Shown here: positions 23,706 to 31,408 of the stretch, piece by piece | Layout: every line of letters begins with the position of its first letter | How positions within the stretch are numbered: position 1 is the stretch's first letter | Origin: DATMMS01 sp036824145 | GTDB taxonomy: Bacteria > Chloroflexota > Dormibacteria > DASZGP01 | Length of the DNA stretch: 64,000 nucleotides | Direction: 5' to 3' | Assembly (NCBI GenBank): GCA_036824145.1 | Contig: DAITAT010000001.1 | Coordinates: 1 to 64,000 of the forward strand | The notes under the pieces: generated by a model | Database searches by the model: none | Told to the model about the DNA's origin: nothing | Seen by the model: the letters and a program-made list of their open reading frames with translations, nothing else | Translations under genes and position numbers: made by a program

Positions 23706-24386
23706 TTACTCCTCGCGCAGGGCGTAGCCCACGCCGCGAACCGTCTGGATCAGGCGGGGGCTACCGTCGGCCTCCAGCTTCTGGCGCAAGTAGCCAACAT
23801 AGACGTCGACAGAGTTGCTGGTGGCGCCGAAGTCGTAGCCCCAGACGGCGTCGAGGATGCGGTCCCGGGTGAGCACCTGCCGCGGGTTGCGCAGGAGGTG
23901 CTGGAGAAGGTCGAACTCCTTGGGCGTGAGTGCGACCGAGTGCTCGCCGCGCCTGACCTCCCGGGTGCCCAGATCCATGCTCAGGTCGGCGTATCGCAGC
24001 ACCTTTAGGGCCCGCGGCGCCTGCCGCCTAAGCAGGGCCCGAATGCGGGCCATCAGCTCTTCATAGGCGAATGGCTTGACCAGGTAGTCGTCGGCGCCGC
24101 TGTCGAGGCCGACCACCCGGTCCGCGGTGCCGTCCTTGGCGGTGAGCATCAGGATGGGGACGTCACCCGCGGCGCGCAGCCGTTGGCAGACCTCGACGCC
24201 GCTAATCCCGGGCAGCATCACGTCGAGAACGACCAGGTCCGGCATCCGTTCGCGGGCACGATTCAGCGCCATTGCCCCGTCGGGAGCGACCTCGACGGCG
24301 TAGCCCTCGTAGATCAGGGCGCGTCGCAACGAGGCAGCGATATGGCTGTCGTCGTCGACAACAAGTACATGCGGCTGGGCTGGCAT
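23706..24386 (-). CDS. OmpR-family response regulator
   Basis: 226 aa. Receiver domain with acidic pocket (VVDDDSH), phospho-aspartate in LVVLDVMLPG and lysine in MLTAKDG; then a winged-helix DNA-binding domain (LTPKEFDLLQHLLRNPRQVLTRDRIL, SVDVYVGYLRQKLE, TVRGVGYALR). The ATG at 24386 is preferred over TTG at 24401 since GGATGG lies upstream. It is the first gene of the kinase/exporter unit and is divergent from the 24494 gene. Confidence 0.94.
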   Translation of the reverse strand: MPAQPHVLVVDDDSHIAASLRRALIYEGYAVEVAPDGAMALNRARERMPDLVVLDVMLPGISGVEVCQRLRAAGDVPILMLTAKDGTADRVVGLDSGADDYLVKPFAYEELMARIRALLRRQAPRALKVLRYADLSMDLGTREVRRGEHSVALTPKEFDLLQHLLRNPRQVLTRDRILDAVWGYDFGATSNSVDVYVGYLRQKLEADGSPRLIQTVRGVGYALREE

Positions 24387-24493
24387 CGGGAGTCCATCCA
24401 ACCACGTTTAGATGAGAGCGATCTAAGAATGACGACAATCGTTCGGAGCCGCTAAGGTTTGCTCTGCGCATCGGCAACATTCGGAGAGAGCAA

Positions 24494-24865
24494 ATGCCAA
24501 CCACTGACGCACAGGGCCGGACGATCAGCGACGACGGGCAATGGTTGTGGGACGGGACTGCCTGGCAGCCGATCAAGAAGAGCTTCCTCGACACCCTCGC
24601 GGATTCGGTAGAGGGCGCGGTCAAGAAGGTCGAGGGCAGCCCGGCCACTGCGCCGGCCCCGGCGGCTGTCGCGCCGGCAACGGCATCCCCGGCGGCCGCG
24701 GCCCCGGTCGCGGCGGCGTCTGCCCCCGCGCCTGCCCCCACCCCGGCGCCGCCGGCGATCCCCGCTGCCGACCTGCTCGCCTACCTGGGCGCCCTCAAGG
24801 GCGCGGGCGTGGTCACCGACGACGAGTTCGAATCCATCCGAAAGAGGATTCCCGGCCAGGCCTGA
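24494..24865 (+). CDS. SHOCT-domain protein with N-terminal tryptophan-rich motif
   Basis: 123 aa. The N-terminus SDDGQWLWDGTAWQPI (about residues 11-26) is a short DUF2510/WW-like motif common in actinobacterial surface proteins. The middle is an Ala/Pro-rich linker (about residues 50-90). The C-terminal about 30 residues, LLAYLGALKGAGVVTDDEFE, form a SHOCT helix pair that usually mediates oligomerisation or complex targeting. No signal peptide. GGAGAG precedes the ATG. Confidence 0.75.
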   Translation: MPTTDAQGRTISDDGQWLWDGTAWQPIKKSFLDTLADSVEGAVKKVEGSPATAPAPAAVAPATASPAAAAPVAAASAPAPAPTPAPPAIPAADLLAYLGALKGAGVVTDDEFESIRKRIPGQA

Positions 24866-24870
24866 GCGTA

Positions 24871-24885
24871 CGCCCCAATGGGGCG
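24871..24885 (+). terminator. Stem-loop after the SHOCT gene
   Basis: CGCCCC-AAT-GGGGCG, a 6-bp GC stem with a 3-base loop, six bases after the stop. There is no T tract, so it may only pause polymerase or protect the 3' end. The promoter of the next gene follows at once. Confidence 0.4.
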
Positions 24886-24893
24886 CCAACCGG

Positions 24894-24899
24894 TACTCT
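24894..24899 (+). promoter_or_regulatory. -10 element of the glycosyltransferase operon
   Basis: TACTCT, ending 9 bases before the ATG at 24909; no Shine-Dalgarno, so probably leaderless or nearly so. Confidence 0.4.
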
Positions 24900-24908
24900 T
24901 GCCAACCG

Positions 24909-26168
24909 ATGTTGAATTCAGAACGACCCTTGCGGGTCGCGATCTTGGCCTACCGCGGCAACCCGCACTCCGGGGGGCAGGGCGTTTACGTGCGCCAGCT
25001 GGGCAGCGCCCTGACTCGCCTCGGCCATGCGGTCACGGTCTTCGCCGGCCAGCCCTACCCGCAGCTCGACGCCGGTGTCGAGTTGGTCAGGGTTCCCAGC
25101 CTTGACCTGTTCCGCGACGAGGATCCCTTCCGTTTCCCTCGCCTCTGGGAGTACCGCGATTGGATCGACGCGCTGGAGTTCGGCATCATGTGCACCGCCG
25201 GCTTCCCCGAGCCGCTCACGTTCAGTCTCCGGGTTGCCCGGCTCCTTGCTGATCGCGCCAGCGATTTTGACGTCGTCCACGACAACCAATGCCTCGGCTA
25301 TGGCGTGCTGGCGCTACCGCGCATGGGCCTGCCGGTGCTGGCCAGCATCCACCATCCCATCGAGGTCGACCGCGAGCTGGAACTGGCCCAGGCCAGGGGA
25401 CTCAAGCGCAAGCTCTCGATACATCGCTGGTACGGCTTCCACCACATGCAGCGCCGCGTGGCGCAGCGACTGCCGGCCGTGATCGCCGTTTCCGGCACTG
25501 CCCGGGAGGACATCATCGCCCGCGTCGGGCTGGCGCCGGAGCGGGTCCGGGTGGTCCACATCGGCGTCGATTCGGATCTCTACCAGCCGACACCCGCGGT
25601 GGCCAAGGTGCCGGGGCGGATCCTGGCGATGGCCAGCGCCGACGTCCCCCTCAAGGGACTGGCGCCGCTGCTGGAGGCGATGGCGATGCTGCGCGTAGGG
25701 CGTGACCAGGCCGAGATGGTGGTGGTCTCCAAGCACCGCCAGGGCAGCGAGGTCCCGGCGACCCTCAAGCGGCTCGGCCTCAACGGCTCGGTGCGCTTTG
25801 TCAGCGGCGTCGACGAGCCTGCCCTGCTGAAGCTGTACTCCGAGGCGGAGGTGGCGGTGGTGCCTTCGCTCTACGAAGGGTTCTCGCTCCCCGCGGTTCA
25901 GGCGATGGCATGTGGCGTCCCCCTGGTGGCGACGACCGCCGGCGCTCTGCCGGAGGTGGTCGGGCGCGACGGCGAGACCGGCCTGATGGTACGCCCCGGC
26001 GATCCCGGGCAGTTGGCGGCGGCGCTGGAGCGAGCCCTTGGCGACAGGGCCCTACGGGAGCGCCTCGCGGTCGCCGGTCGTGCCCGCGTGGCGGAGCGAT
26101 TCACCTGGCTGCGCACCGCCGAGGGGATCACCCACGAGTACCGGCGCGTGATTGCGGGCGAATGCTGA
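24909..26168 (+). CDS. Family 4 glycosyltransferase (GT-B fold)
   Basis: 419 aa. N-terminal acceptor domain with the GNPHSGGQGVYVRQL opening (glycine-rich loop, residues about 18-32); C-terminal nucleotide-sugar domain with VVPSLYEGFSLPAVQAMACGVPLVATTAGALPEVVG, including the E-x7-E motif (EGFSLPAVQ). The sequence resembles the 1,2-glucosyl/mannosyl transferases of phospholipid or glycolipid synthesis, but the acceptor is unknown. Its end overlaps the methyltransferase gene, and toroid and second methyltransferase genes follow, which points to a dedicated pathway for a modified glycoside. Confidence 0.9.
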   Translation: MLNSERPLRVAILAYRGNPHSGGQGVYVRQLGSALTRLGHAVTVFAGQPYPQLDAGVELVRVPSLDLFRDEDPFRFPRLWEYRDWIDALEFGIMCTAGFPEPLTFSLRVARLLADRASDFDVVHDNQCLGYGVLALPRMGLPVLASIHHPIEVDRELELAQARGLKRKLSIHRWYGFHHMQRRVAQRLPAVIAVSGTAREDIIARVGLAPERVRVVHIGVDSDLYQPTPAVAKVPGRILAMASADVPLKGLAPLLEAMAMLRVGRDQAEMVVVSKHRQGSEVPATLKRLGLNGSVRFVSGVDEPALLKLYSEAEVAVVPSLYEGFSLPAVQAMACGVPLVATTAGALPEVVGRDGETGLMVRPGDPGQLAAALERALGDRALRERLAVAGRARVAERFTWLRTAEGITHEYRRVIAGEC

Positions 26169-26896
26169 CGGTCGACTTCGACAGGCTCGGCGTCCGCCAG
26201 GGAACCCGGGTCCTGGACCTTGGCTGCGGCCAGGGACGCCACGCCTTCGAAGCATTGCGTCGCGGCGCCGAGGTGGTTGCGGCCGACCTCGATGACAAAG
26301 CCCTGGCGGATGTCGAGGCGATGGCGGCGGCGATGGAGGAGGCCGGCGAGGTCGCGGCGGGCGGCAGCCTAACCGTCCGTCACGCCGATGCATTGCAACT
26401 GCCCTTCGAGGACGGCGATTTCGACGTGGTCATCGTCAGCGAGGTCCTGGAGCACATCCGAGACGACCGCGCGGCGATGGCCGAGATCCAGCGGGTGGTC
26501 CGCTCAGGAGGGCTGGCGGCGATCACCGTGCCTCGCCGAGGCCCCGAGGAGGTCTGCTGGGCGCTCTCCGAGGAGTACCACAACAATCCCGGCGGCCACC
26601 TCCGCATCTACCGTGGTGACGAGCTCCTGGGCCGCCTGTGCGATGCCGGCCTGGTGCCCCGCGGCCGCGACCACGCCCACGCCCTGCACTCGCCGTACTG
26701 GTGGCTGAAGTGCGCCGTCGGTGTTCGCCGCGACGATGCCTTGCTGCCGAGCCTGTACCACCGGTTCCTGGCGTGGGAGATGGTGAGCCGGCCGGCCTGG
26801 TCCCGATTGCTGGAGCGAGGCCTTAACCCGGTCCTGGGGAAGAGCCTGGTTCTCTACATGGCCAAGCCCGACGGAATACGGCAAGCGGCGGCCTGA
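26162..26896 (+). CDS. Class I SAM-dependent methyltransferase
   Basis: 244 aa. SAM-binding motif I VLDLGCGQGRHA (about residues 18-29), acidic end of strand 2 (VVAADLDD), motif II DVVIVSEVLEHIRDD and motif III GGLAAITVPRRG. This is the Methyltransf_11 type, usually acting on small molecules. The ATG at 26162 lies inside the end of the glycosyltransferase gene (overlap of 7 bases). The rest of the protein (about residues 150-244) has a Trp/His-rich insertion (HAHALHSPYWWLK), perhaps part of the acceptor pocket. Confidence 0.9.
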   Translation: MLTVDFDRLGVRQGTRVLDLGCGQGRHAFEALRRGAEVVAADLDDKALADVEAMAAAMEEAGEVAAGGSLTVRHADALQLPFEDGDFDVVIVSEVLEHIRDDRAAMAEIQRVVRSGGLAAITVPRRGPEEVCWALSEEYHNNPGGHLRIYRGDELLGRLCDAGLVPRGRDHAHALHSPYWWLKCAVGVRRDDALLPSLYHRFLAWEMVSRPAWSRLLERGLNPVLGKSLVLYMAKPDGIRQAAA

Positions 26897-26906
26897 GCCG
26901 GCGACG

Positions 26907-27896
26907 ATGCTGACCCTGGATAAGGTCGAGGCAACCGTCGACGCCATCGCTGCGGTCCAGCTGGCGGACGGCAGCGTCCCCTGGTTCCCCGGCGGCCAGA
27001 TGGATCCCTGGAACCACGTCGAAGCGCTGATGGCGCTGACCATCGGCGGCCGGATCGAGGCCGCCGAACGCGGCTTCCAGTGGCTCATCCATAACCAGCG
27101 ACCTGATGGCAGCTGGCACGCTTCCTACCGAGACGGCGAGGTCATCGACGCCACCCTCGACACCAACGTCTGCGCCTACGTCGCAACCGGCGCCCACCTC
27201 CACCACCTGGCCACCGGCGACGATGCCTTCCTGCGGCGCCTCTGGCCGGCGGTCGAGGCGGCGGTGGAGTTCGCACTCCGTCTGCAGATGCCAGGGGGCG
27301 CCGTCAGCTGGGCTTCCGGCGTGGACGGCAAGGCCTGGCCGCGGGCGCTGCTGGCGGGCTCCTCGGCGGTGCACCTCAGCCTTCGCAGCGCGGTCCAGGT
27401 GGCCGGGACGCTCGGCCATCGCAGGGAGGGTTGGGCCCACGCCGCCGGCCGGCTTGCCAACGCCATCAACAACCGCCCCCAGGATTTCGAGCCCAAGGAA
27501 CGCTGGTCGATGGACTGGTACTACCCCGTGCTCGGAGGCGCGCTGCGCGGCGCGCCGGCGCATGAGCGGCTGGCGGAGCGCTGGGATGAGTTCGTGGTTC
27601 CCAACCGGGGCGTGCGCTGCGTCGCCGACCGTCCCTGGGTGACCGCCGCAGAGACCTGTGAGCTGGCGCTGGCCCTGATCCAGCTCGGGGATTGGCACGA
27701 GGCGGCGCGGCTGGTGGAATGGGCACAGCACCTCCGTGGCGACGACGCCGCCTATTGGACGGGCGCCAACTTTGACGATGGGACGCTCTACCCGGAGGAG
27801 CAACCGACCTGGACGTCGGCGGCGGTGGTGCTCGCGGTTGACGCCCTTGCCGGCGGCCCCGCGCTGGAGCTCTTCAGCGCCGCCGTAGGACCCTGA
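26907..27896 (+). CDS. Alpha/alpha-toroid protein (prenyltransferase/glycosidase-like)
   Basis: 329 aa. Repeating helical hairpins with phrases such as QLADGSVPWFPGGQMDPWNHVEAL, QWLIHNQRPDGSWHASYRDG and WAQHLRGDDAAYWTG resemble the QW-type repeats of squalene/prenyltransferase toroids and the six-hairpin glycosidases. The catalytic DXDD of cyclases is not present; the DTNVCAY and DGSW elements may line the pocket. It may bind a lipid or a sugar. Eleven bases separate it from the methyltransferase, and its end overlaps the convergent methyltransferase by 23 bases. Confidence 0.7.
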   Translation: MLTLDKVEATVDAIAAVQLADGSVPWFPGGQMDPWNHVEALMALTIGGRIEAAERGFQWLIHNQRPDGSWHASYRDGEVIDATLDTNVCAYVATGAHLHHLATGDDAFLRRLWPAVEAAVEFALRLQMPGGAVSWASGVDGKAWPRALLAGSSAVHLSLRSAVQVAGTLGHRREGWAHAAGRLANAINNRPQDFEPKERWSMDWYYPVLGGALRGAPAHERLAERWDEFVVPNRGVRCVADRPWVTAAETCELALALIQLGDWHEAARLVEWAQHLRGDDAAYWTGANFDDGTLYPEEQPTWTSAAVVLAVDALAGGPALELFSAAVGP

Positions 27897-28488
27897 GCGA
27901 GCCCTCGGCCTCGATCTCCTCGAAGCCTCCTGACGCCAGCACTCGCTGGAAGACCACGAAGGGCGGCCGGCCACCGTCGGCCGGGTCAGGGAAGACGTCA
28001 TGGATAGCCAGCACTCCGCCGGGCATCACGTGGGGCGCCCAGCCGTCGTAGTCGGCGTCGACGGCGGCCTGGGAGTGCCCGCCGTCGATGAAGAGCATCG
28101 CCAGTGTCGTGTGCCAGTGCCGCGCCACTGTCGCCGACCGCCCGACGATCGCCACCACGACGTCCTCAAGCTCGGCGCCGGCGAGGGCGTCGCGGAGGTG
28201 GGGGAAGGTATCGACGCGGCCGGCATCGTCGACCAACCGTGGGTCGTGGTACGGCCCGCCGGGCTGGTTCTCCTCCGAGCCGCGGTGGTGGTCAACGGTG
28301 AAGAGCACCGAGCCACACTCCTGAGCCGCAGCGCCGAGGTAGATCGCCGACTTCCCGCAATAGCTGCCGACCTCGAGCAGGGGACCCCACCGCGCCGCCG
28401 CCAGGGCAGCCCGATGAAGGGCCAGGCCCTCGTTCTCGGGCATGAAGCCGATGGCCTCCTCAGCGGCCTTCACGAGTCGAGGGTCCAT
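27874..28488 (-). CDS. Class I SAM-dependent methyltransferase (Methyltransf_24 type)
   Basis: 204 aa. SAM motif LLEVGSYCGKSAIYLG (about residues 37-52), DHHRGSEEN loop, and the LFIDGGHSQAAVDADYDGWAPHVMPGGVLAIHD region, where D and H residues usually bind a divalent metal. This is the cephalosporin-hydroxylase / O-methyltransferase-like subgroup. It reads toward the toroid gene and is the second gene of a minus-strand unit with the membrane gene at 28504. Confidence 0.88.
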   Translation of the reverse strand: MDPRLVKAAEEAIGFMPENEGLALHRAALAAARWGPLLEVGSYCGKSAIYLGAAAQECGSVLFTVDHHRGSEENQPGGPYHDPRLVDDAGRVDTFPHLRDALAGAELEDVVVAIVGRSATVARHWHTTLAMLFIDGGHSQAAVDADYDGWAPHVMPGGVLAIHDVFPDPADGGRPPFVVFQRVLASGGFEEIEAEGSLRVLRRR

Positions 28489-28503
28489 GTCGGCCCGCGA
28501 GGG

Positions 28504-29331
28504 CTAGAGCGGCAGGTTGCCGCTGTAGAGGATGACCTTGCCCGTGACCTGGCCGACCAGGGTCAGGACCACGGCCACATAGAGCAGGCCGGTGGCGGAC
28601 ATCAGCGAGCGCATCCTGGTGCTCTGAAAGGCCAGCGCGGTGATGATCAGGGGCAGCGCGATGCCCGCCGCGATGTGCATCCAGAAGGGCAGGCTGTAGC
28701 CGCCATAGACGACGTCGTGGGTGGTGGGAAAATCGCTGCGGCCGCCGAGCAGCAGCAGGGCCGCGACGGCCAGCCCCGCCTGGAGCAGGAACCCGGCGGC
28801 CAGGACTCCGAGCAGGATGAACAGCGGCTTGGTGCTGAGGTTGGGGACCACAAGGTACCAGTGGCCGAGGAGCATCGCCGTGGTCACGGTCCCGATGGTG
28901 ATGGCTGACAGCAGGAAGCTGGCGGCTGTGCCGTAAGGGCCCCACACGGGAGTCGGGAAGGTGTAGGCGCTGGCGATCACCGACACGAGCCCGGCGGACG
29001 TCGCCACCAGGCCGATGATCACATGCAGTACCGGCGGCCGCAGGTAAACCGCGACCAGGTAGAGCAGGAACAGGATCATGAAGAGCGCCGCAAGCCTGAG
29101 AGCGGGCTGGAGCCAGGCACGGTTGACGAAGTGCTCGGTCAGGTGCGAGGGATCGGGGAGGAAGTACTGGCCGGCCACTCCGAGGACGCCGATCAGCAGC
29201 AGGACCCCGCCGGTCGAGGCCAGGAAGCCGCGGGTGACAAGGCGCGTGACGTCGGTGATGAAGAGCGCCAGCATGCCCCCTACCGCCACCTCGACCACCG
29301 CCTGGAGAGTTATCAGCGGGATCGCTAGCAT
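28504..29331 (-). CDS. Multi-pass membrane protein, 275 aa
   Basis: About eight hydrophobic segments; no polar domain. Phrases such as VLHVIIGLVATSAGLVSV, LLGHWYLVVPNLSTKPLFILLG and LPFWMHIAAGIALPLIITALAF have histidines spaced as in small cytochrome-b or NrfD-like anchors, but no clear heme pairs. Function unknown. The ATG at 29331 is set by a TATCAT hexamer seven bases upstream; the longer frame from 29424 overlaps the divergent glycosylase gene. It is the first gene of a unit with the methyltransferase. Confidence 0.7.
   Translation of the reverse strand: MLAIPLITLQAVVEVAVGGMLALFITDVTRLVTRGFLASTGGVLLLIGVLGVAGQYFLPDPSHLTEHFVNRAWLQPALRLAALFMILFLLYLVAVYLRPPVLHVIIGLVATSAGLVSVIASAYTFPTPVWGPYGTAASFLLSAITIGTVTTAMLLGHWYLVVPNLSTKPLFILLGVLAAGFLLQAGLAVAALLLLGGRSDFPTTHDVVYGGYSLPFWMHIAAGIALPLIITALAFQSTRMRSLMSATGLLYVAVVLTLVGQVTGKVILYSGNLPL
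29326..29331 (+). promoter_or_regulatory. -10 element for the uracil-DNA glycosylase gene
   Basis: TAGCAT, ending 7 bases before the ATG at 29339. It contains the complement of the divergent gene's start codon. Confidence 0.5.
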
Positions 29332-29338
29332 CGGCAGA

Positions 29339-29344
29339 ATGATA
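29339..29344 (-). promoter_or_regulatory. -10 element for the 28504-29331 membrane gene
   Basis: TATCAT on the minus strand, ending 7 bases before the ATG at 29331. It contains the complement of the start codon of the plus-strand gene. Confidence 0.5.
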
Positions 29345-30007
29345 CCCGCCGCTCCTTCTGATGCCTCGCCGCCCGGCGCCAGCGGGGCGTGGCGCGACCT
29401 CCACCGCGAGATTCTCGCCTGCACTCGCTGTGTCGACTCCGGTCATATCGGCGAGGCGACGCCCATGTTCCAGGGCCGGCCGGGCCAGCCCCTGATGCTG
29501 ATCGGTCAGGCCCCTGGGATCGTGGAGCTGGGACCGCGCAAGCCCTTCGCCGGCCGCGCCGGGAAAGAGCTCGAGCGCTGGGTGAAGCGCGCCGGCTTTC
29601 GCGATGACGATCATTTCCGGAGCCTCACCTACGTCACCTCGGTGACCAAGTGCTTCCCGGGCAAAGCGATCTCCGGCGGCGGCGACCGGCGGCCCGGTGC
29701 CGTCGAGGTCGCCCAATGCCGGCCCTGGCTGCTGGGCCAGCGGGAGCTCCAGCAACCTCGCCTCATCATCCTCGTGGGAACGCTGGCGATCGAGCAGTTC
29801 GAGGACCAACTGCCCGGTCGATCGCTGGACATCCTGGTCGGCGAAATCTTCGCCAGGAATGGCGCCGAGCCACTCCTATTGCCCTTGCCGCACCCTTCCG
29901 GCGCCAGCCGCTGGCTCAACCACGGCGCCCACCGAGCGAAGCTGGACGGAGCCCTCGAACTGCTGGCCCGGACGTGGCCTGGCCTTGTTGGCGACGGCAC
30001 GGGCTAA
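29339..30007 (+). CDS. Fe-S uracil-DNA glycosylase (family 4/5)
   Basis: 222 aa. It removes uracil from DNA. The four [4Fe-4S] cysteines are present: C28, C31 (CTRC), C105 and C127. Active-site motif I is GQAPGIVELGPRKPF (about residues 56-70), close to GEAPGxxE of family 4 with Q for E; motif II is HPSGASRWLN. The ATG at 29339 is set by the TAGCAT hexamer. The stop codon lies inside the -10 element of the next gene. Base-excision repair neighbours: the Fpg gene is far away at 47155. Confidence 0.88.
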   Translation: MIPAAPSDASPPGASGAWRDLHREILACTRCVDSGHIGEATPMFQGRPGQPLMLIGQAPGIVELGPRKPFAGRAGKELERWVKRAGFRDDDHFRSLTYVTSVTKCFPGKAISGGGDRRPGAVEVAQCRPWLLGQRELQQPRLIILVGTLAIEQFEDQLPGRSLDILVGEIFARNGAEPLLLPLPHPSGASRWLNHGAHRAKLDGALELLARTWPGLVGDGTG

Positions 30008-30010
30008 ACT
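30005..30010 (+). promoter_or_regulatory. -10 element of the 30020 gene
   Basis: TAAACT, overlapping the stop of the glycosylase and ending 9 bases before the TTG start. Confidence 0.4.
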
Positions 30011-30019
30011 CAGCGTGAC

Positions 30020-30508
30020 TTGGCAGACCAAGAGCGTCGGTCGGCTCGCGTCGAGGGAACAGCAGTCCAGCTGAAGTCGCCCGAGCAGATCCTCGAGTCG
30101 ATCTTCGGCCCCACTCCCAAGGCATCGCCGACGGAGCAGGCCGAGCGCACCCTGCGGCGCCCCAAGCGGGTCGTCTACACCGCGATGAGCAACCGCAACT
30201 TCCACTGGCGCATGCACATCACCAAGTTCGTGCTCGACGAGGGTTGCGTCCCGGTCAACCCCTTCATGCTCTTCGACTACTACCTCATGCACACCGTCAA
30301 CAAGGACACCGTCCGCGAGGCGATGAACAACCTGCTGGTGAAGTGCGACGAGTGCTGGGTTTTCGGTCAGATGAGCCTCGGTGTCAAGGTCCAGGTGGGC
30401 ATCGCCAAACGCCTGAAGAAGCCGCTGCGGTTTTACGACATCGCCGACCTGCCCCAGCGAATCGTGCGTATTTCCGAGAACCTGGCCGAGGAAGAAGCAG
30501 CTCATTAA
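30020..30508 (+). CDS. Nucleoside 2-deoxyribosyltransferase-like protein
   Basis: 162 aa. After a charged N-terminus (about 45 residues) comes a Rossmann-like domain: VVYTAMSNRNFHWRMHITKFVLDEGCVPVNPF, then LLVKCDECWVFGQMSLGVKVQVGIAKRLKKPLRFYDI. The order strand, glycine/serine, helix, EGCVPVNP, CDECWVFG, S-x-G is the pattern of the deoxyribosyltransferase (DUF4406/DUF7768) superfamily. The catalytic Glu normally after the S-x-G is a valine-glutamine here, so the enzyme activity is doubtful. It lies 12 bases after the glycosylase gene and may work in nucleotide or DNA repair. Confidence 0.7.
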   Translation: MADQERRSARVEGTAVQLKSPEQILESIFGPTPKASPTEQAERTLRRPKRVVYTAMSNRNFHWRMHITKFVLDEGCVPVNPFMLFDYYLMHTVNKDTVREAMNNLLVKCDECWVFGQMSLGVKVQVGIAKRLKKPLRFYDIADLPQRIVRISENLAEEEAAH

Positions 30509-30533
30509 TCGCGGCGTCGGTCGATATCCCCCC

Positions 30534-30539
30534 CATAGT
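30534..30539 (+). promoter_or_regulatory. -10 element of the 30546 gene
   Basis: CATAGT (one mismatch to TATAGT), ending 6 bases before GTG at 30546; no Shine-Dalgarno. Confidence 0.45.
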
Positions 30540-30545
30540 GGTGTC

Positions 30546-31406
30546 GTGACCGACGAGGAACAGCCAGGGGCGGGTCTGCCCGAGTTCCCGCTGCATCAAA
30601 TCGAGCCCCCGGCCCCACCCTCGGCTCCCCCGGACGAGCCCGGGCTCTATCAGCCACCGATCGTGTCGCCGGGCTACCTGCCCGCCATTGGCCGAACAGC
30701 GCCGGTGCGACCGCCCGCGTACGAGCCGCCGGCCCCACCGCCGCCTCCACCGGCGCCGCTCCGGCCCGCTCAATCTCCTCCAGTTCCGCCTGCGGTTCCG
30801 CCCCTGGCGGGAGCCCCGATGGCAGCGCCAGCAGCAGTTGCCCCGGCGGTGGCGGCACCGGCGGCAGCCTACGCCGCTCCCCCTGCACCAGCGCCGGCCA
30901 CCGCCGCCGCTCTGTCTCGATGGTCGTCAAATCGGCTGCGGCTGAGGATCGCTGTGGCCAAGGCGGTCGGCATATTCAGGACCCAGGAGGCTTTCTACAG
31001 CTCCATGGTCGGCGCCGAGGCCAACGCTGACTCCGCCGATAAGGCTGCGAAGGCCAAGGACCTCACCTCCGCCACCGTCTATTACCAGAAGGCGGTTTCC
31101 GACCTGGGGCAGTGCACGCTGCTGGTCAAGGACGCCGATGTACCGCCGCAGTTCGCGCCGTTGGTGGAGCTTCTCAGCAAGGTGATGACGGACGTGGCCG
31201 GGCTGGCCGACACAGTGAATGCAAACGATAGCCTGGGAGCACTCAAATACCTGCAGCAGTTGGTCGCCGATGACGCCGTCCTCACTTTCGACCAGACCGG
31301 GTACCTGAACTGGTACTCGGTGAAGATCGACCCCATCCAGAAGGAATTCCGGCGCAACGCGGTGGCGGTGCCCCGCTACGTCGTGACCAACACCAAGCTG
31401 GTTTAG
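30546..31406 (+). CDS. Proline/alanine-rich protein with C-terminal helical domain
   Basis: 286 aa. Residues 1-130 are low complexity, Pro/Ala rich with PPP runs; there is no signal or membrane helix. Residues about 135-286 form a helical domain (LRLRIAVAKAVGIFRTQEAFYSSMVGAEANADSADKAAKAKDLTSATVYYQKAV), whose repeat of helix pairs recalls four-helix or TPR-like folds. No family is recognised. A signalling or scaffold protein with a flexible arm is possible. Confidence 0.7.
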   Translation: MTDEEQPGAGLPEFPLHQIEPPAPPSAPPDEPGLYQPPIVSPGYLPAIGRTAPVRPPAYEPPAPPPPPPAPLRPAQSPPVPPAVPPLAGAPMAAPAAVAPAVAAPAAAYAAPPAPAPATAAALSRWSSNRLRLRIAVAKAVGIFRTQEAFYSSMVGAEANADSADKAAKAKDLTSATVYYQKAVSDLGQCTLLVKDADVPPQFAPLVELLSKVMTDVAGLADTVNANDSLGALKYLQQLVADDAVLTFDQTGYLNWYSVKIDPIQKEFRRNAVAVPRYVVTNTKLV

Positions 31407-31408
31407 GC

